A program made the translations under genes and the position numbers. From NCBI RefSeq assembly GCF_900215535.1, contig NZ_OCND01000010.1:62001-126000 (forward strand): 64,000 bases of DNA, in the 5' to 3' direction. The stretch is from Pseudoxanthomonas wuyuanensis (GTDB taxonomy: Bacteria; Pseudomonadota; Gammaproteobacteria; Xanthomonadales; Xanthomonadaceae). Below the pieces are notes generated by a model that saw nothing but the letters and a program-made list of their open reading frames with translations, was not told where the DNA came from and did no database searches. The first letter of the stretch is position 1; each line of letters opens with the position of its first letter. This document shows positions 8,399 to 16,888 of the stretch, piece after piece.

Positions 8399-10426
8399 AT
8401 GAAATTGAACGGCAGCGGCGGACCAGGAACCGGGCGAACAGGACAGCGATTTTTGCCTGTGGTCCGCCGCCCGTGGCTGGCCACGGTAGTGCTGGCAGCC
8501 CTGGCCGCCAGCGCCCAGGCACAGCAAAACCCGGCCGATTTGGCCAGCATGTCGCTGGAACAACTGCTGGATCTCGAGGTGGTGACGGCGTCGCGCTTCG
8601 ACCAGAAGGCCAACCGCGCGCCATCGGCGGTGCGGATCATCAGCGCAGAGGAAATTCGCGCCCATGGTTGGCGCACGCTGGCCGAGGCGCTGGAAAGCCT
8701 GCCGGGCCTGTATCTGAGCGACAGCGGTCTGTATACCTATCTGGGCGCACGCGGCCAGTTGCATGCCGGCGACTACGACACCCGCTTCCTGCTGCTGGTC
8801 GACGGCCATCGCATCAACGATCCCGTCTACAGCCAGAGTCCGGTCGGCAGCGAATTCCCGCTGGACATGGCCCTGGTCCAGCGCATCGAATACGTGCCAG
8901 GTCCGGGCTCGGCCGTCTATGGTTCCAATGCGTTCTTCGGTGTCATCAACGTCCTGACCAAGCTGCCGGGACCGCCCGGCGAAGGCGAGTTGGCGCTGAC
9001 CGGCGGAAACTACGGCACCCATGCCGCGCGTGCCTCGCTTTCCACCGGCGATGCGGCCGGCAGGACGTTGCTGTCGGCCAGCCAATCGCATTCGCGCGGA
9101 CGCGACTTCCATTTCCAGGAATTTGCCGAAGCCGATTCGGCCGGCATGGCGCGCGGACAGGACGATGAGCGTACGCGCCGTCTGTTCGTTCGCCATACCG
9201 CCGGGGACCTGGCGTTGCTGGCGCTGGCCGGCGATCGCCGCAAGGAGGATCCGGTCGCTCCCTACGGCCAGAGCTTCGGAATTCCCGGTGCCGGCGTCCA
9301 GGACCGCTGGGCGGTGCTTGGCCTGCAGTACGGCCGCGCCTTGAGCGCCGCCACCCGCTGGCAGGCGCAGCTCGATCTGATCGACTACCGCTACATCGGC
9401 GACTACGCGTACGGGGATTCGCCCACGGTCATCAACCGCGACGTTTCCAGCGGCCGTTCCCTGGTGCTGGGCAGCCGACTGGTCACCACCGCATTCGCTG
9501 GCCACATCATGGCGGTGGGTCTGGAAGCGCAGTGGGATCGTGCGGTCGAGCAACTCAACTACGATGTCGAACCCTACGCCAGCTATCTGCAGTCGCGCGA
9601 GAACATCGCGAACATCGGCGCATTCGTCACCGACGAGATCGCACTGGGCGGCGATTGGCTGCTGAACGCCGGCCTGCGCCTGGATCATGACGATGTCGGC
9701 ACCGTCCGCCTGAGCCCGCGGCTGGCGCTGATCTCCACGCCGGCCGGCGGCACCACCTTCAAGGCCATCGTCGGCAAGGCATTCCGGTCGCCGAATGCCT
9801 ACGAGCGCTTCTACGGCATCGATACCGAAGACGGCGCCCAGTTGCTCAACCCGGACATCCGCGCCGAGAGCATCCAGACCCTGGAGCTGTATTTCAGCCG
9901 CAATCTGGGCAGCCGCAGCCGCGCCGAGTTGTCGCTGTTCGACTACAGGCTGCACCATCTCATCACCCTGGTCGGCGAAGAGGACCTGCTGACGCTGGAT
10001 AACGCCGGCAGCGCCTCTTCCACCGGCGCCGAGGTGGCTTTTTTCCATCGCTGGGACCAGGGCGCGGTGGTGCGCTCCAGCTACAGCTACAGCCGGGTGC
10101 GCCAGTCGTCGCCGTCAACGCCGTTGAACGCACCACGCGGGATTGGCAAGGTGTCGGCGACGCTGCCGCTGGCGCACGGCCTGTCCGCGGCCGCCAGCGC
10201 GCTGTATATGAGCCAGCGCGCGACCAGGTTGGGAACAGCGGGGCGCCATACGACAGTCAACGCCAACCTGCTGTGGGAACCGGTTGGCGCCCCGTGGGCG
10301 TTGTCGGCGGGAGTCCGCAATCTGCTGGACCAGGCCTACGCGGATCCGGTCGGTCCCGAGTTCATCCAGGATGCCATTCCACGCCGGGGGCGCGAGTACC
10401 GCGTCGAATTGACGTGGCGGTTCTGA
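8399..10426 (+). CDS. TonB-dependent outer-membrane receptor, head of a c-di-GMP operon
   Basis: 675-residue outer-membrane receptor. A signal peptide (hydrophobic TVVLAALAASAQA, cleavage near residue 41) is followed by a plug domain (EVVTASRFDQ, PSAVRIISAEEIRAHG, ARGQLHAGDYDTRFLLLVDG) and a C-terminal beta-barrel ending in aromatic VELTWRF. The ligand cannot be deduced, and no Fur box is obvious upstream. Its stop overlaps the GTG start of a YfiR-like gene, which overlaps a GGDEF/EAL gene. It is therefore more likely a sensor or receptor partner of that pair than a stand-alone importer. The 8189-8398 gap upstream holds no gene I can support. Confidence 0.88.
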   Translation: MKLNGSGGPGTGRTGQRFLPVVRRPWLATVVLAALAASAQAQQNPADLASMSLEQLLDLEVVTASRFDQKANRAPSAVRIISAEEIRAHGWRTLAEALESLPGLYLSDSGLYTYLGARGQLHAGDYDTRFLLLVDGHRINDPVYSQSPVGSEFPLDMALVQRIEYVPGPGSAVYGSNAFFGVINVLTKLPGPPGEGELALTGGNYGTHAARASLSTGDAAGRTLLSASQSHSRGRDFHFQEFAEADSAGMARGQDDERTRRLFVRHTAGDLALLALAGDRRKEDPVAPYGQSFGIPGAGVQDRWAVLGLQYGRALSAATRWQAQLDLIDYRYIGDYAYGDSPTVINRDVSSGRSLVLGSRLVTTAFAGHIMAVGLEAQWDRAVEQLNYDVEPYASYLQSRENIANIGAFVTDEIALGGDWLLNAGLRLDHDDVGTVRLSPRLALISTPAGGTTFKAIVGKAFRSPNAYERFYGIDTEDGAQLLNPDIRAESIQTLELYFSRNLGSRSRAELSLFDYRLHHLITLVGEEDLLTLDNAGSASSTGAEVAFFHRWDQGAVVRSSYSYSRVRQSSPSTPLNAPRGIGKVSATLPLAHGLSAAASALYMSQRATRLGTAGRHTTVNANLLWEPVGAPWALSAGVRNLLDQAYADPVGPEFIQDAIPRRGREYRVELTWRF

Positions 10427-10935
10427 ACCTGCCTGCCCGCTGGTGCCGCCGCCTTGGCTTCCGCTGCCGGCTGTTGACCGCAGCGCTGGCGCTGATGGCG
10501 ACGCCCGCATGGGCGCAGGTTGAAGAGGCCGCGCTGAAGGCCGCGTTCGTCTACAACATCGTCGCGTTCTCCAACTGGAACCGAGGTGGCAGCGCCGACA
10601 CGCTCGTTATCTGCGCGAATACCCGCAGTTCGCTGGATGCGGCGCTGGTCGATCTGGGCGGCCGGAGAATCGGCCAACGCCGTATCGCGGTCCGCCGCAA
10701 CACTGGCTACGCCGGTTGCGACGTCCTGGTTCATGCCGGCGACGCCAAGCCAAAGCCCGCCGATGCCGCCACCCTGATCATCTGCGACGGCTGCCAGCTG
10801 CCCGATGGCGTCAGCGCGGTGGCCCTGGTCCGCGAAGGCAACCGGATCCGTTTCGATGTCGACACCGGTTCCGTCGCTGTGGCCGGCATCAGCCTGAGCA
10901 GCCAGCTGTTGCGGCTTGCGAGGCAAGTGCTGTGA
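10414..10935 (+). CDS. YfiR-like (DUF4154) periplasmic protein
   Basis: Predicted periplasmic regulator of 173 residues. After a signal peptide (RLLTAALALMATPAWAQ) comes LKAAFVYNIVAFSNW at about 41-55, which matches the YfiR family start (KAAFLYN..FxxW). Four or more cysteines (LVICANT, YAGCDVLV, LIICDGCQLP) fit the disulfide-stabilised YfiR fold. In the known YfiBNR system YfiR binds and represses a membrane diguanylate cyclase. Here the neighbour downstream is a membrane GGDEF/EAL protein with a periplasmic sensor region, which supports an analogous role. The start is GTG at 10414, overlapping the receptor stop; a later ATG would truncate the signal peptide. Confidence 0.82.
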   Translation: MAVLNLPARWCRRLGFRCRLLTAALALMATPAWAQVEEAALKAAFVYNIVAFSNWNRGGSADTLVICANTRSSLDAALVDLGGRRIGQRRIAVRRNTGYAGCDVLVHAGDAKPKPADAATLIICDGCQLPDGVSAVALVREGNRIRFDVDTGSVAVAGISLSSQLLRLARQVL

Positions 10936-12782
10936 GCAGGCGTGCGTTCTCCACCGGCACGATGAACCTGGGCTCCAACGCCGCGGGCGCCGCGCTGGTA
11001 TTGCTGCTGGCCGGCGGCCTGCTGCTGCTGCTGCAATACCTGAGCCTGCGCCGGGAAGCCATTGCCGACGCGCGCGCCCAGGCGCAACTGGTGGCCGCCA
11101 GCAGCGCTGCCGCGGTGATGTTCCGCGACGCCGAAGCGGTCGGCGAAACGCTGGACTCGCTGCGCACCATGGAATTGATCCGCAGCGCCCGAATCAGCGA
11201 CAACGCAGGCAATGTGGTGGCGGCCTATCCGCGCATGGAACCGGCCGCTCCTGCAAAGCGCGCCTGCGGTTTCGACTGCGCCACCGTCAGCGCTCCTATC
11301 GCCCTGCAAGGCGAGAACGTCGGAACGGTGCAACTGGAACTGGAAATGCGCCGGCTGCACAAACGCCTGCTCAGTTTGGCCGGCGCTTTCCTGGTAGCGG
11401 CGGTGGTGGCGTTCGCGATTGCGATACCGGTGATGGCGCGCATGCGCGCGCGGGTGCGCGCCGCGGAAACGCGCCTGGAGTACCTGGCCCACTTCGATTC
11501 GGTGACCGGCCAGCAGAACCGCAACGCGTTCAACGCCTATCTCAACAGATCGCTACGGCACGACCGCGGCGTCCGCCAGGCGCTGCTACAACTGGATGTC
11601 GACCGCTTCAAGGAAGTCAACGACACCCTGGGCCACCTGGGAGGCGACGAGCTGCTGCGGCAGGTTGGCGACCGCATCGCCGCGGCGATGCGCAGCGGCG
11701 ACCAGTTGTTCCGCCTGGGGGGCGACGAATTCGCCATCGTCATGAACGCGGTGGCCTCGGCCGACCAAGCGCGTACGGCGGCCGAAGCCATTCTTGCCCA
11801 GTTCCAAGCGCCATTCCGGATATCCGGCCAACAGCTGACCGTCACCGCAAGCGCCGGCATCAGCCTCTGGCCCGACGATGCGCAACAGGCCCAGGAGCTC
11901 GCCGGCAACGCCGATGCGGCGATGTATGAAGCCAAGCGCGAGGGCCGCAACCGGGTGGCGCTGTTCGAACCCCGGCTGCGCGAAGCCCAGGCCAACAAGT
12001 TGAGATTGCAGAGCGAACTGCGCCAGGCGCTGAAGCAGCAGGAACTGCAACTGCACTATCAACCCCAGGTGGACACGCACAGCGGACAACTGCGGGGCGC
12101 AGAAGCGCTGCTGCGCTGGACCCATCCGCTGCTCGGGCCCGTCCCGCCCGCCGCCTTCATCCCGATCGCCGAAGATTGCGGCCTGATCGTCGAGCTCGGC
12201 CGCTGGGTCATCCGCGAAGCCTGCCGGCAATCGGCCGCCTGGCATGCGCAGGGGTATGGCGAGGTGCGGCTGGCGGTCAACCTGTCGGTGCGCCAGACCC
12301 GCGACGAACAACTCCCTGCCTTCATCGATTCGGTGCTGGCCGAAACCACGCTTGCGGCGGGTTGTCTGGAACTGGAGATCACCGAGAACGTCCTGATGGA
12401 GGAAGCGGATCTGGCGATCGCGCTGCTGGCGCGATTGCGTGCACGCGGCCTGCACCTGGCGATAGACGATTTCGGTACCGGCTTTTCATCGATGTCCTAT
12501 CTGAAGCGCCTGCCGATCGACAAGCTGAAGATCGATATGACCTTCGTACACGCCATTCCCGGCGACGGCGAGGCGATCACCACCGCCATCCTTGCCATGG
12601 CCAACCGGCTCGATCTGGCGGTCGTCGCCGAAGGCGTGGAGACCGAACAGCAGCACGACTTTCTGCGCCAGGCCGGCTGCGGGCAGATCCAGGGTTTCCT
12701 GATCGGCCGCGCGCTGCCCGCCGACGAATTCGCTTCGCGCTGGCTGCAAACGGCGCCGCAGCAGTTCCGGCGCCTGAGCTAG
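10932..12782 (+). CDS. Membrane GGDEF/EAL cyclic-di-GMP enzyme with periplasmic CHASE8-like sensor
   Basis: 616-residue inner-membrane protein. It has a transmembrane segment (about 17-35), a CHASE8-like periplasmic region (about 40-140; RDAEAVGETLDSLRTMELI), and a second segment (about 147-168). There is no obvious HAMP domain. A GGDEF domain follows (RLGGDEF, 261-267) with an RxxD inhibitory site (RSGD, 254-257) exactly five residues before GGDEF. The EAL domain has AEALLRW (EAL at 391-393), EITENVLM and DDFGTGFSSMSYLKRLP. Signature residues of both domains look intact, so it may both make and degrade c-di-GMP. The GTG start at 10932 overlaps the YfiR-like stop (GTGA). Upstream in-frame starts would lie inside the preceding gene. 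Confidence 0.9.
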   Translation: MSRRAFSTGTMNLGSNAAGAALVLLLAGGLLLLLQYLSLRREAIADARAQAQLVAASSAAAVMFRDAEAVGETLDSLRTMELIRSARISDNAGNVVAAYPRMEPAAPAKRACGFDCATVSAPIALQGENVGTVQLELEMRRLHKRLLSLAGAFLVAAVVAFAIAIPVMARMRARVRAAETRLEYLAHFDSVTGQQNRNAFNAYLNRSLRHDRGVRQALLQLDVDRFKEVNDTLGHLGGDELLRQVGDRIAAAMRSGDQLFRLGGDEFAIVMNAVASADQARTAAEAILAQFQAPFRISGQQLTVTASAGISLWPDDAQQAQELAGNADAAMYEAKREGRNRVALFEPRLREAQANKLRLQSELRQALKQQELQLHYQPQVDTHSGQLRGAEALLRWTHPLLGPVPPAAFIPIAEDCGLIVELGRWVIREACRQSAAWHAQGYGEVRLAVNLSVRQTRDEQLPAFIDSVLAETTLAAGCLELEITENVLMEEADLAIALLARLRARGLHLAIDDFGTGFSSMSYLKRLPIDKLKIDMTFVHAIPGDGEAITTAILAMANRLDLAVVAEGVETEQQHDFLRQAGCGQIQGFLIGRALPADEFASRWLQTAPQQFRRLS

Positions 12783-12813
12783 TCGCGCACTCCATCCACC
12801 GGAGCGGCGCCGG

Positions 12814-14484
12814 CTATCGCGCCTCGAACACCGCCCGGCCATCCACCCAGGTCGACAAGATTTCCAGATCGTCCAGCGCCTGGGCCTGCACGCTCAGCGG
12901 GTCCTGCGCCAGCATCACGAAATCCGCGCGCAGGCCCGGGGCCAGTTGCCCGACTTCGGTTTCGTCGCGGCCGGCATAGGCGGCGTCGCGGGTGAAGCCG
13001 CGCAAGGCTTCGGAAGGGCTCAGCTTCTGCGCGGGCAGCCAGCCGCCCGGCGGCTGGCCTTCGCGGTCCTGGCGGGTGACGGCGGCATACAGGCCCAGGC
13101 GCGGATCCGGAGATTCCACCGGAAAATCCGAACCCAGCGCCAGCTTTGCGCCGCTGGCCAGGAACCGCTGCCACGCATAGGCTCCCTCGATGCGCTGCGC
13201 GCCAACGCGGTCCTGCGCCCACGGCATGTCCGAAGTCGCATGGGTCGGCTGCATCGAAGCGATCACCCCCAGCGGCGCGAAACGCGGAATGTCCTCCAGC
13301 GCCACCACCTGCGCGTGCTCGACCCGCCAGCGGCGATCGTTTTTCCCATCGTCGCCAAGCACGCCGGCATAGGTGTCCAGCACGATGCGGTTGCCGCGGT
13401 CGCCGATGGCGTGGGTGGCCACCTGCACGCCGCAGTCGCGCGCCTTGCGCACCGCCGATTCCAGCGCAGCCGGTTCGGTCAGCAACAGACCGCGGTTGCC
13501 GTGATCGTCGCTGTAGTCCTGCAGCAGCGCCGCGCCGCGGCTGCCCAGCGCGCCGTCCATGTACAGCTTGACGCCGCGCATCTGCAGGCGACCGCCCGGG
13601 TGCCGGTACAGGCCATCCGCACACAGATCCTCCAGCGCCTCGCCGGCACCATCGGCATAGGCGTTGATGCGCAACGGCAGCTGGCCGGCGTCGGCGAATT
13701 TTTTCATCAATGCCAGGTCCTGGCGCGAGACGCCCATGTCGTGCACGCCGGTCAGGCCGTGGCCGACCAACGTCCGCACCGCCGTGCGCAGCGCCTGTTC
13801 GCGCACCGCGTCATCCGGCGCAGGCATGGCGGCGTTGACCAGATCCATCGCGCGGTCGACCAGCACGCCGCTGGGCTGGCCATCGATGCGCTCGATGCGC
13901 CCGCCTTGCGGGTGCCAGTCGCCCTCCAGCGGCTGCGCAGCGATGGCGGCGGCAGCGTTCAGCGCGGCCGAGTTGGCCCAGCCGGCGTGGCCATCGACGC
14001 GTTCCAGCCAGACCGGGCGATCCGGGAAAGCGGCATCCAGATCCGCTGCGGTCGGGAACGCCTTGCCCGGCCAGTGGTTCTGATCCCAGCCGCCGCCCTG
14101 CAGCCAGGCGCCGGCCGGCAGTTGCTTTTCGTACTCGCGCAGGCGGGCGATGGCTTCGTCCTTGCTGCGGGTCCCGGTCAGGTCGGCGCGCATCAACGCG
14201 TAGCCCAGCCCCATCACATGGCCATGGGCGTCGATAAGGCCCGGAATCACCGTGGCCCCGGGTTTGTCGATGCGGCTGGCCTGCGGATAGCGGGCGTGCA
14301 GTTCTTGCGCGCTGCCCACCGCAAGCAGCCGTCCGCTGCGGTCCCAGGCGATCGCCTCCGCCTGCGGCTGCTGCGGGTTGGAGGTATGGATGCGCGCGGC
14401 GGTGAGCACGGTGATGCCGGGTTCGGCGGCGTTGGCCGCGACAGCGCTGATGGCCAGTGCCAGACCGCAGAGAAAGTGCCGCAT
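12814..14484 (-). CDS. Secreted amidohydrolase (Amidohydro_3, YtcJ-like)
   Basis: 556-residue metal-dependent hydrolase of the amidohydrolase-3 group. A signal peptide (MRHFLCGLALAISAVAANA) suggests a periplasmic location. Metal-site motifs are GLIDAHGHVMGLG near the start, KLYMDGALGSRGA in the middle, THAIGDRGN and VEHAQ, and a final GSDFPVESPDP. Family members hydrolyse amides or formimino compounds and the substrate here is unknown. I chose the ATG at 14484, which begins directly with the signal peptide. It is convergent with the GGDEF/EAL gene across only 31 bp. Confidence 0.88.
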   Translation of the reverse strand: MRHFLCGLALAISAVAANAAEPGITVLTAARIHTSNPQQPQAEAIAWDRSGRLLAVGSAQELHARYPQASRIDKPGATVIPGLIDAHGHVMGLGYALMRADLTGTRSKDEAIARLREYEKQLPAGAWLQGGGWDQNHWPGKAFPTAADLDAAFPDRPVWLERVDGHAGWANSAALNAAAAIAAQPLEGDWHPQGGRIERIDGQPSGVLVDRAMDLVNAAMPAPDDAVREQALRTAVRTLVGHGLTGVHDMGVSRQDLALMKKFADAGQLPLRINAYADGAGEALEDLCADGLYRHPGGRLQMRGVKLYMDGALGSRGAALLQDYSDDHGNRGLLLTEPAALESAVRKARDCGVQVATHAIGDRGNRIVLDTYAGVLGDDGKNDRRWRVEHAQVVALEDIPRFAPLGVIASMQPTHATSDMPWAQDRVGAQRIEGAYAWQRFLASGAKLALGSDFPVESPDPRLGLYAAVTRQDREGQPPGGWLPAQKLSPSEALRGFTRDAAYAGRDETEVGQLAPGLRADFVMLAQDPLSVQAQALDDLEILSTWVDGRAVFEAR

Positions 14485-14623
14485 GCCGATGCTCCCGTTC
14501 GGATGACCGCCGCGACTATGCGTGCGGAATCGCGCGGGCACAAGAACCGGCTGACGCCGGGATTCGGCCGGAGTGGCCGATGCGAGGGGTATGGCGCAGC
14601 GACACATCGGTAGAAAACGACAA

Positions 14624-14641
14624 AGGGGCCTTGCGGCCCCT
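14624..14641 (-). terminator. Intrinsic terminator of the glycine-zipper gene
   Basis: A 7-bp perfect GC stem (AGGGGCC/GGCCCCT) with a 4-nt loop. Read on the minus strand it is followed by TTTGTCGTTTT. It lies 24 bp past the stop of the leftward gene at 14665-15348. Confidence 0.7.
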
Positions 14642-14664
14642 GTCGGTGCGGATGGCGCTGCCGC

Positions 14665-15348
14665 TCACTCCGGCCGCACGTCCACGCGTACGCGGATGCG
14701 GTCGCCCGGGTGGTGGTCGGTACGGGTACGGTAGGTACGGCCGGCATATTCGTAAGTCACGTCGTAGCCTGAAACATGCCCATCGTCGCGGCCGCCGTAG
14801 TAATCGTTGGCCGGTACCGGGTCGCAGACGCGGACCACGCCGCGCTGGCTTTGCTGGCGGTTGCGCTGCGAATTGTCGTAGATGGAACGCCCAGCCATGC
14901 CGCCGACCATCGAACCGACCGCGGTGCCGACATAGCGGCCGCTACCATCGCCTATCTTGCTGCCCAGCACCGCGCCGGCGATGCCGCCCAGCACGGTGGC
15001 GACGGTGCGGCTGGTTTCGTTGCCGGTGCCGTACCGGTCGCGGCGATAGCCATCACCGTAGCCGTCGCGTCCGTAGCCGTCGCGGCGATAGCCGTCACCG
15101 TAGTAATCGTCATCGCGGTAATAGCCGTCGCCGCCGGCATAGACCTGGTCGGCCTGGCGGTAGTAGCAGCGCTGCTCGGTGGAGGCGCTGCGGTAACGGT
15201 CGTAGTCGATGATGGGGTCGACGCGGATCACCCGCGCATAGTCGTATTCGGCGCCGTGGTCGGCCGGGTAGTAGCGCGAGGATTGCGCCGATGCCAGCGC
15301 GGGTAAGGCAAGGGCCAGAATCAGCAGGCCGGCGGACAAAGGCTTCAT
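14665..15348 (-). CDS. Glycine-zipper 2TM domain protein with Tyr/Asp/Gly-rich repeats
   Basis: 227-residue exported protein. Signal peptide MKPLSAGLLILALALPALASA. A low-complexity tract rich in Y, D, G and R follows (repeated GYGRDGYGDGYRRD-like units, about residues 70-105). Then comes a glycine-zipper segment (VLGGIAGAVLGSKIGDGSGR, then VGTAVGSMVGGMAGRSI) of the Rick_17kDa/2TM type found in outer-membrane lipoproteins such as SlyB. No lipobox cysteine is present, so it is not a classical lipoprotein. The C-terminal part (YDVTYEYAGRTYRTRTDHHPGDRIRVRV) is a common ending in Xanthomonadaceae relatives. Probably envelope-associated; exact role unknown. Confidence 0.85.
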   Translation of the reverse strand: MKPLSAGLLILALALPALASAQSSRYYPADHGAEYDYARVIRVDPIIDYDRYRSASTEQRCYYRQADQVYAGGDGYYRDDDYYGDGYRRDGYGRDGYGDGYRRDRYGTGNETSRTVATVLGGIAGAVLGSKIGDGSGRYVGTAVGSMVGGMAGRSIYDNSQRNRQQSQRGVVRVCDPVPANDYYGGRDDGHVSGYDVTYEYAGRTYRTRTDHHPGDRIRVRVDVRPE

Positions 15349-15417
15349 GGTCGACTCCCGGCGCCGAAGCGGCGCAGGCCTGCATCGTCGTGGCGTCCGC
15401 GTGAAAGCGGACTGAAT

Positions 15418-16122
15418 TCAGCCGGCGACCGCCAGCCTGTTTACCCATGCGACAGCCTGCGCCGCGGTACCGGCCGCGCTATCGCCAAGCAACGGGCCAA
15501 CGTGGCTGCCGGCCGGGGATTGCAGGAAATCGGCCTGCCACACCGCGGCTTGCTCGCGGCTGAGCGCGGGCGGCACATCGTCATCGCGCGTCGACGCGAT
15601 CACCAGCACGGGACAGGCCGGCGCCGGGACGTCAATGCCGGCGGCGGCCATGCGCATCACCGCACCGGATTCGTCGCGCCAATGGCGGAACGCGAACAGC
15701 GCAGTAGCGTCATCGGCATCGGGCATCGCCTGGCGGGTCGAAAACAGGCGCGCCTGCATGCCCCAAGGCACCACATCCGGCCACTGCCGTGGCGGCAGCC
15801 GACGATGCAGCGGTGCCGGCGGTAGCGGGTTCACCGCTATCAACGCATCGGCGGCACCGGCATGGCTGGCGGCCAGCAGCCCGCCCAGGCTTGCGCCCAC
15901 CAATACCCGCGGATGCGGCAGCATCGCCAGCGCGTCGCGGATCTGTGCGGCGTAGTGCTGCCAGCCGGTTCGCGCCAGGCCCTCGGGCGCAGGTTGCAGA
16001 TCGGGCGCATGCACGTTCAGTCCATGCGCCTGCCACACGCCCTGCCAGATCCGCCATTCCCAGCCGCCGCCGCCGGCGCCGTGGATCAGCAGGGCGCTCC
16101 ACTGGCCCGGACCACCGGTCAC
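15418..16122 (-). CDS. Alpha/beta hydrolase
   Basis: 234-residue cytoplasmic hydrolase. ALLIHGAGGGGWEW provides the oxyanion-hole HG motif, and VLVGASLGG the nucleophile elbow (Ser in GxSxGG). The catalytic acid is likely in STRDDDVPP and the His in PAGSHVGPLL. The start is a GTG at 16122 whose last two bases overlap the stop of the OsmC gene (GTGA), so the two are translationally coupled. The substrate cannot be deduced. Confidence 0.82.
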   Translation of the reverse strand: MTGGPGQWSALLIHGAGGGGWEWRIWQGVWQAHGLNVHAPDLQPAPEGLARTGWQHYAAQIRDALAMLPHPRVLVGASLGGLLAASHAGAADALIAVNPLPPAPLHRRLPPRQWPDVVPWGMQARLFSTRQAMPDADDATALFAFRHWRDESGAVMRMAAAGIDVPAPACPVLVIASTRDDDVPPALSREQAAVWQADFLQSPAGSHVGPLLGDSAAGTAAQAVAWVNRLAVAG

Positions 16123-16556
16123 TCCAGCAGCGCGGCTTCCAGCGATACCGGTACCGACAGCGCGCGCGAGATCACGCAGCCGGCCTTGGCCTGCTGGGCG
16201 AGTTCCTCGAACTGGCCGGCATCGATGCCCGGCACCCTGGCCGACACGATCAGCTTGATGGCGGTCACCGTCGGCCCCGGATCCATGCCCGGTTCCATCG
16301 TCGCCTCGGCGCGGGTCTGGATGCTGTCCGGAGTGAAACCGGCCTTGCCCAGCACCGCCGACAGCGCCATGCTGAAACAGCCGGCATGGGCGGCGGCCAG
16401 CAGTTCTTCCGGATTGGTGCCCTTCTCGTCGCCGAAACGGGTCTTGAAGGAATAGTTCTGCGCATCGAACAGCCCGCTCTGCGGCGTGCTTATGCTGCCC
16501 TTGCCGGACTGCAGGTCGCCGTTCCAGACCGCATCGGCGAATCGTTTCAAAGCCAT
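16119..16556 (-). CDS. OsmC family peroxide-reducing protein
   Basis: 145-residue OsmC/Ohr superfamily protein, expected to reduce organic peroxides through two cysteines. Both are present: EELLAAAHAGCFSMAL and KAGCVISRAL. The first is followed by the helix typical of OsmC. I chose the ATG at 16556 because GAGGA sits seven bases upstream. An in-frame GTG at 16574 would overlap that ribosome site and would add only six residues. It is the first gene of a two-gene unit with the alpha/beta hydrolase. Confidence 0.88.
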   Translation of the reverse strand: MALKRFADAVWNGDLQSGKGSISTPQSGLFDAQNYSFKTRFGDEKGTNPEELLAAAHAGCFSMALSAVLGKAGFTPDSIQTRAEATMEPGMDPGPTVTAIKLIVSARVPGIDAGQFEELAQQAKAGCVISRALSVPVSLEAALLE

Positions 16557-16888
16557 GGCATCGTCCTCGCTCACGTGGGAAGGGCAGCTTACACCGGCAG
16601 ATGTTCATGCCGCGTACCGCACTGCGGCTTGACCGCGCCGCCGCCGATGCCGATGCTAGGGACCGTTGATGTTTCCGGGGCGATGACGCGGCTCCGGGTG
16701 CGCAAATGCGCTCCTGCGGGTTGGGCCTGGCCAGCGGCCAGACTCAACGCGGCCTGCCCGGGAAACCTCAGCAAACTCCAAACCCGCCATGACCGCCCGC
16801 AGCGCTGCCGCTCACGGGTCGCGATCTGCCCGGACAGCCATGACGGCCCTTCGACCCACGCATCAGCGACCCTGGGAGAAACGGCCTC

